A model generated the notes under the pieces. It was not told where the DNA came from. It did no database searches and was given only the letters and a program-made list of their open reading frames with translations. DNA of 33,811 nucleotides from Armadillidium nasatum (lineage: Eukaryota > Arthropoda > Malacostraca > Isopoda > Armadillidiidae). The position numbers and the translations under genes are program-made. How positions within the stretch are numbered: position 1 is the stretch's first letter; every line of letters starts with the position of its first letter. The stretch is from contig SEYY01009614.1 of assembly GCA_009176605.1 (NCBI GenBank), positions 1-33,811 on the forward strand, written 5' to 3'. Positions 13,302 through 33,811 of this stretch are shown one piece after another.

Positions 13302-13673
13302 AGAGGAGTTTAGATTAATTAGTACAGAAATATCTAAATTAATCATACATCATCGGACGTTGCTAAAGACATTAGATTATAAACAAATCAAAAATGACTA
13401 CATGACTTCTTATGCTCTTTTCACCTTTCAACAAAATGAAGAAAAAAAAACCACCATAACCTAACATTTTTTTTTCCATCAAAATCTAACAAGCGGAAGA
13501 TTAGATGCCTGGTTAATAATTTTAACGCATACAGAGATTTATTCTTAAAATGTCTGATGTGTTTTGTGTAATCATTATTATTTTTTTTTTTTTTCTTCAA
13601 CAAAAAATTTATGAAAAGCATTTCAAATTCTATTTTAAAAAATTTCCAATCCATAATAACCAACCTACTTTAT
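13302..13673. other. Unassigned AT-rich stretch, right arm
   Basis: Mirror of 6285-6654. No feature seen beyond homopolymer runs. Confidence 0.45.
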
Positions 13674-13696
13674 TACTGTTATTATTATTATTATTA

Positions 13697-13743
<47 letters not shown>
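13674..13743. repeat. (ATT)n microsatellite
   Basis: ATT units with one lost base near 13697. Mirror of 6226-6284 and slightly longer. Confidence 0.95.
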
Positions 13744-13749
<6 letters not shown>

Positions 13750-13975
13750 AACCTAAAAAATTAAACATTGAAGAAAGAAGCTAAAGAGGCATAATTTTTT
13801 ATCTTAAGGGAAATCTTATTATTTCATAAGGTAACATGCATCAAATATTTAAGTATTTAACTACACTACAAAAAATCTTACTTATAATTATATTTTGGAT
13901 AATGGGATAGGGAGGAATGGTGCTATTTAAGAATGGCTTGTGCATTTTTATACAAATAAATATCTGAAAGTCTGA

Positions 13976-15111
<1,136 letters not shown>

Positions 15112-15234
15112 TATTGCAAAAAAAATAATTTTTTTGAGTTTCATAAATAAAAAAGTATATTAATTCAGAAAATTAGAGTTCATTCAAAATAACGTAAACC
15201 TCCACCCACCTATTTAATAATTTAGTTACAGTTC

Positions 15235-15356
<122 letters not shown>

Positions 15357-15484
15357 AGGTGTTACACAAAATATCCAAGAATTTGCACCTTAGAATGGAA
15401 TGAGAAAACTTACCTTACATCCTAAATTCCACAGTCACCTTGAAAAGGGTTCTACCTGTGAGTTGTGGGTGGTGGCGATCTGTA

Positions 15485-15488
15485 TTAT

Positions 15489-15568
<80 letters not shown>
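15485..15568. repeat. (AAT)n microsatellite inside mariner
   Basis: About 28 AAT units, pure. Mirror of 4419-4506. Confidence 0.95.
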
Positions 15569-15572
<4 letters not shown>

Positions 15573-15848
15573 GTTTCCTTGGACTTATATAGAACGATTC
15601 CAGTGGTTTTTCCATTTTTGGGAGTACTCTTGAAAGGCTACTGTCTGTAGCGTGTTCAACACCTCTTGGAATTCTCTAATGGTGTTAAAATGAAACCCTT
15701 TCAACTGGAGTGTTATTCTAGGAAGAGGTGGAGCCCGTAGGGATCCAGGTCAGATGAGTAGGGTGGGTGGAGGACAGTAGTCATGAAATCTCACAAAGAA
15801 AGGAGTGTGTATGAAGGCACATTATCATGGTGAAGCAACCAGTTGTTG

Positions 15849-15875
15849 TTTTTTTTTTTTTTTTTTTTTTTTTTT
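15849..15875. repeat. Poly-T run inside mariner
   Basis: 27 T. The partner is the 43-A run at 4103-4145. Confidence 0.95.
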
Positions 15876-16784
15876 GCCTTTCACTATCTCAGGCCGTTTG
15901 CACCTAATATTTTCCCTTAAATGTCTCAAACTGTCATCCCATTCACAGTATGACCAGGTAGAACAAACTCCTTATGCACAAATTCTTCAAATATCAGAAC
16001 AAGCTATCAGCACTGACATGATATTGCTATGAACTTGTGCTCTTTTTTTTTTTTTTATCATAGAGAGTTTGTCGATTTCCACTGCAAAGAAAGTTACTTT
16101 ATTCAGGGTCATAACCATACACCTATGTTTCAACGGCAGTTATAACTCTGAGCATGATGTTAGGCTCATCTCGAACGTTCCCTTGCAGCTCTGTGTACAC
16201 CTGGACCCCATGATCTCGTTGATTGACATTCAGAAGACGAAGCAAACTTTGCTGAAATTCGTCTTATGTCGAGTCATCCGATAGATTGCATTGACAAGTC
16301 CCGTATGACATTCCAATAAGATTACAAACATCGTGGATTGTCTGCCATCTGTCCTCAAGGATCACTTCACGAAATTTAGCGATCGTTTCCGGCGATATGC
16401 GAAATAACAGCTGATCTGAAAATTTGTCATCCTCTACTGACTTTCGGCCATCTTTAAAACATTTAAATCACTCAAATGTTCTTGCTTGGCTCAAAGTTCG
16501 CTCACCAAAAGACTCCTTTTAACATTCGGTGGGTTTCAGCTAAAGTCTTAATGAGCTTCAAGCAAAATTTAATGCAGATTCTTTGCTCCCTGACATTAGC
16601 CATTTTGAAATTCGCAGAAACAGAACAAGATGTAACTAAACAGCATAAATTAAGAAACATGTACACCAATTGGCAGACTAAAAGCCCAAGGAAACACCAA
16701 AAGGTATCTAGCGGCAGAAGATCGAAATCCTATTAGCTTGGGTGATATATTCAAATTCTCGGATATTTTAGGTAGCACCTTTCG

Positions 16785-17735
<951 letters not shown>

Positions 17736-17759
17736 TCATGGAAAGGCCAGATATATTTA

Positions 17760-19325
<1,566 letters not shown>

Positions 19326-19724
19326 AACTCTTACGCTTCTTAAATAAATGTGAACTACTTAGCTACATAATCAAACTGCTCTCATAAAACTTAATTTTCT
19401 TTTTGCCAAAGAACTAAAGATGAGATTCCAGAAGCATAAATCTACTCAAACTTGCAGATACATTGTGAACATGGATCACTGAAATGGGCATATTTCCTTA
19501 ATTATCGACCTTGGTGAAGCTAATAAAAGTGACTATAATTAGTAGATAAGTGGGGGTAGGTTATCCAACCATTTATAAATGGTTGGACGATTTAATCCAA
19601 CTTATCAATTTAACAAGAGTTTGTTGATGTCCCCCTGTCAGGAGGCCCAAGGAAAACTTCTGAAAGAAAGGGTGAACAAATACGAGTAGTTCAGTGGCAG
19701 GCACTTAATAATGTCAGATCCTCC

Positions 19725-21406
19725 ATTAAATATTGAATTAACCTTGATTAAACTGAACCTCATAAAGCTATGAAGCTAGCACCCACCATTGAATACTGCC
19801 ACACAAGCAAATTCTGACTGATGGGCGCTTGAATTCTGCAGTAAACCAGGATTTCAAGTCCCATGTCTTATTTATGGATGGAAAAAACATTTTGCTCATC
19901 TGACCTCCGACAAATTACTGATGCCCACAGAACAACAGATAATAAAACAAAAATATTTTCAAAGAATCTTGCAATGGTTATGCCCCATTCATTGCTAATG
20001 TCTGGTATTGGATATGTAGACTATGATTCTGAGATAACACATATCAGAGAAGAGTTCTAAGAACTCTTATGACATAAAATTGGTCCCGAAAGCCTCAATT
20101 TTGACTACTTCAGAGATGCCATTTAGGAAATATCAAAACTTAGGGATGATTTTAAAATTCTTATCTAACAAGGAATAATTTTCCAAACATAAAATGGAAA
20201 ATATTTTTCAAACTCTCAAAAGTATCCATTCTGTACCTAGAAGGAAATATGCTTTACCTTGTGATATTATGGAGTAGCTGAACTCAAGCTTATTTTTTTA
20301 GAAGAAACACATGAGAGGAAAATACTGGCTGCTGCAGGGTCTCATCATGCACACTGAATGCTGTCAAATTTGTATCCCATGAAAATAGTAGTTTAAGAGA
20401 ATAGGCAGGATATGATTAAGTTCAGGGTTGATACAATGAAGGCCTTTTGTCAATTCAAAACCATCTTTTACGTTGAGAACAGACTTTTTACATCCATTGG
20501 GGCAAATGCCCCATTCAATGATCTTCAACTCTGGTATAACTCAAATTAACACCACATGAATGAAACATACTGTGTTTTCTCTATTTTCCAACCACCTTTC
20601 AGAAATAGAATTCCAGAACATTGTTCAACAATTTCTATGAATCATGCAACAGAATCAATATGTAAAAAGCTATCCAGTATTTCACATAAACCAAAGCACA
20701 AATTGATTTTCACTCCTTGGACTGCAGTACTAGTTCTTGTTTGAAATTATGGGTGTTGAAGCCATCTGGCTTGGAAAACCAATATCATCAGAAACATCTT
20801 CATACCGACTACAAATATGAGTGAATATTTGTGTATCATTTTAATGTAATGAATGATTTATCTGAATGGTCAGTAAAACGATCACCAACTATTCTATTCA
20901 CCAAGCATTACTACCAATGAATCAAAAAAAAAAAAAAAAAAAACATAACTTGTTATAAATCATAGGGCATTAAAGAATAAAAAATTCAAACTTTAAAAAA
21001 GTTATATTGAAAAACTCTCTGAAAAGTAATGTTCACTAAAGTTGAATGTTTTCATCTAGCTTGCATAATGTTTATTCAGTTTTATATAAAATTGATAGCA
21101 TCTTTTGAGTTTTCTTATGTAGATAATGTTAAGAGTTGAAAATCATAATTGGCAATAGGACACTTATAATATTATTATAACATTAAACCATTATATGAGT
21201 AGTACTGGGTGGAGGTCTAAATTTGTCATACTTGAAATTCTGCATGCTACCATGATTCGGTATTTGAAATGACATAAGAGCTATATCCCCCCAAAAAATT
21301 ATACTTTTTTTTAACCATATATATATATACTATTTAATATATATACCTATTTAATATATAGTTAGACACAAATTAAAAAAATTTAAAATGAGATTGGTAA
21401 ACTTAC
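19725..21406. other. Unassigned sequence between palindrome and MICU1 exon 5
   Basis: Two short plus-strand frames (19863-20060 and 20556-20744) show no family I recognise, and the translation between them is broken by stops. They could be remnants of an old mobile element. I searched the minus strand for the next MICU1 exon by eye, looking for the block that leads into EF-hand 1, and did not find it. Homopolymers and a short TA run near 21320 are present. Confidence 0.45.
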
Positions 21407-33724
<12,318 letters not shown>

Positions 33725-33811
33725 TTCGGTATACGAAGCTGGTCGGACTTGAGGTCGTACTTCTTTGATTTCCCGTGGAATGATTATTGTTTCCGTAGGA
33801 GGGGTCCCTCG
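33725..33811 (-). other. Probable MICU1 5' UTR or upstream coding
   Basis: GC-richer sequence just upstream of the predicted start. It is open in the MICU1 frame for 29 codons to the window end and holds no obvious core promoter motif. It may be 5' UTR or part of a longer N-terminus. Confidence 0.35.

Larger units (their letters stand above)
15357..16780 (-). mobile_element. Mariner transposon, inactive, right-arm copy
   Basis: Terminal repeats at 15357-15384 and about 16752-16780 bound the reverse complement of the left-arm mariner. The TAVET and PYG replacements of the catalytic Asp residues, the in-frame TAG, the homopolymer run and the AAT tract are all present here too. The inactivating changes therefore came before the palindrome formed. 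The plus-strand frame at 16476-16736 is the antisense of the transposase 5' end, not a gene. Confidence 0.93.

Noticed and set aside
15400-15650. Poly-Asn, poly-Ile and poly-Tyr frames
   Set aside because: Read-through of the AAT tract inside the mariner element.
16476-16736. Plus-strand frame of 86 codons shared with the opposite strand at 3506-3246
   Set aside because: It is the antisense of the mariner leader and transposase start. The sense strand carries the recognisable protein.

Overview
The window is AT-rich, repeat-dense animal DNA. It holds one recognisable host gene with introns, dead non-LTR retrotransposons (LINEs), dead mariner and hAT-like DNA transposons, small miniature inverted-repeat elements (MITEs), and many pure dinucleotide and AAT tracts over 100 bp long. 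Bacterial gene organisation is absent. The repeat mix suggests an invertebrate such as a crustacean, another arthropod or a mollusc. I cannot place it more closely.

Bases 1-19724 form one giant inverted repeat. The left arm is 1-9925, the unpaired spacer is 9926-10002 (77 bp), and the right arm is 10003-19724. Read inward, the arms carry the same items in mirror order: a LINE (A), a unique stretch, a degenerate mariner, several TA and AAT tracts, a second LINE fragment (B) of the same family as A, a unique stretch, tandem and direct repeats, and a third LINE fragment (C) of another family. The arms differ by scattered substitutions and indels, roughly 1% in the stretches I compared by eye. 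The left arm has interrupted TA tracts, small deletions in LINE reading frames, and a small foldback element missing from the right arm. The repeat is either a young inverted duplication or two haplotypes or a fold-back read joined head to head at a contig end. Sequence alone cannot settle which, but the answer decides how the first 20 kb should be read.

The right third (21.4-33.8 kb) is the 5' half of a minus-strand gene for MICU1, the EF-hand gatekeeper of the mitochondrial calcium uniporter. Five coding exons can be joined with matching phases and consensus splice sites: 33724-33690, 29682-29536, 25836-25683, 24669-24507 and a 38-nt exon 21444-21407. They encode 179 residues: a mitochondrial presequence, a basic cluster and hydrophobic helix, an acidic linker, the polybasic K-ring, and the start of the conserved core. 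The EF-hand exons are not seen. They would lie left of 21407, where the window is palindrome or unrecognised sequence.

The MICU1 introns hold a LINE (D) with an intact YADD box but broken frames, a 216-bp MITE that ends 17 bases from an exon, a TA/GA tract, a tRNA-like SINE, and a mariner remnant split by a hAT-like element with BED zinc-finger coding and an 8-bp target duplication. There is also one unexplained plus-strand exon-like frame at 29.2 kb and a cluster of CGATA motifs near the 5' end. I see no new multi-gene system. The main discoveries are the palindrome with its arm asymmetry, the MICU1 reconstruction, and the transposon insertions close to its exons.
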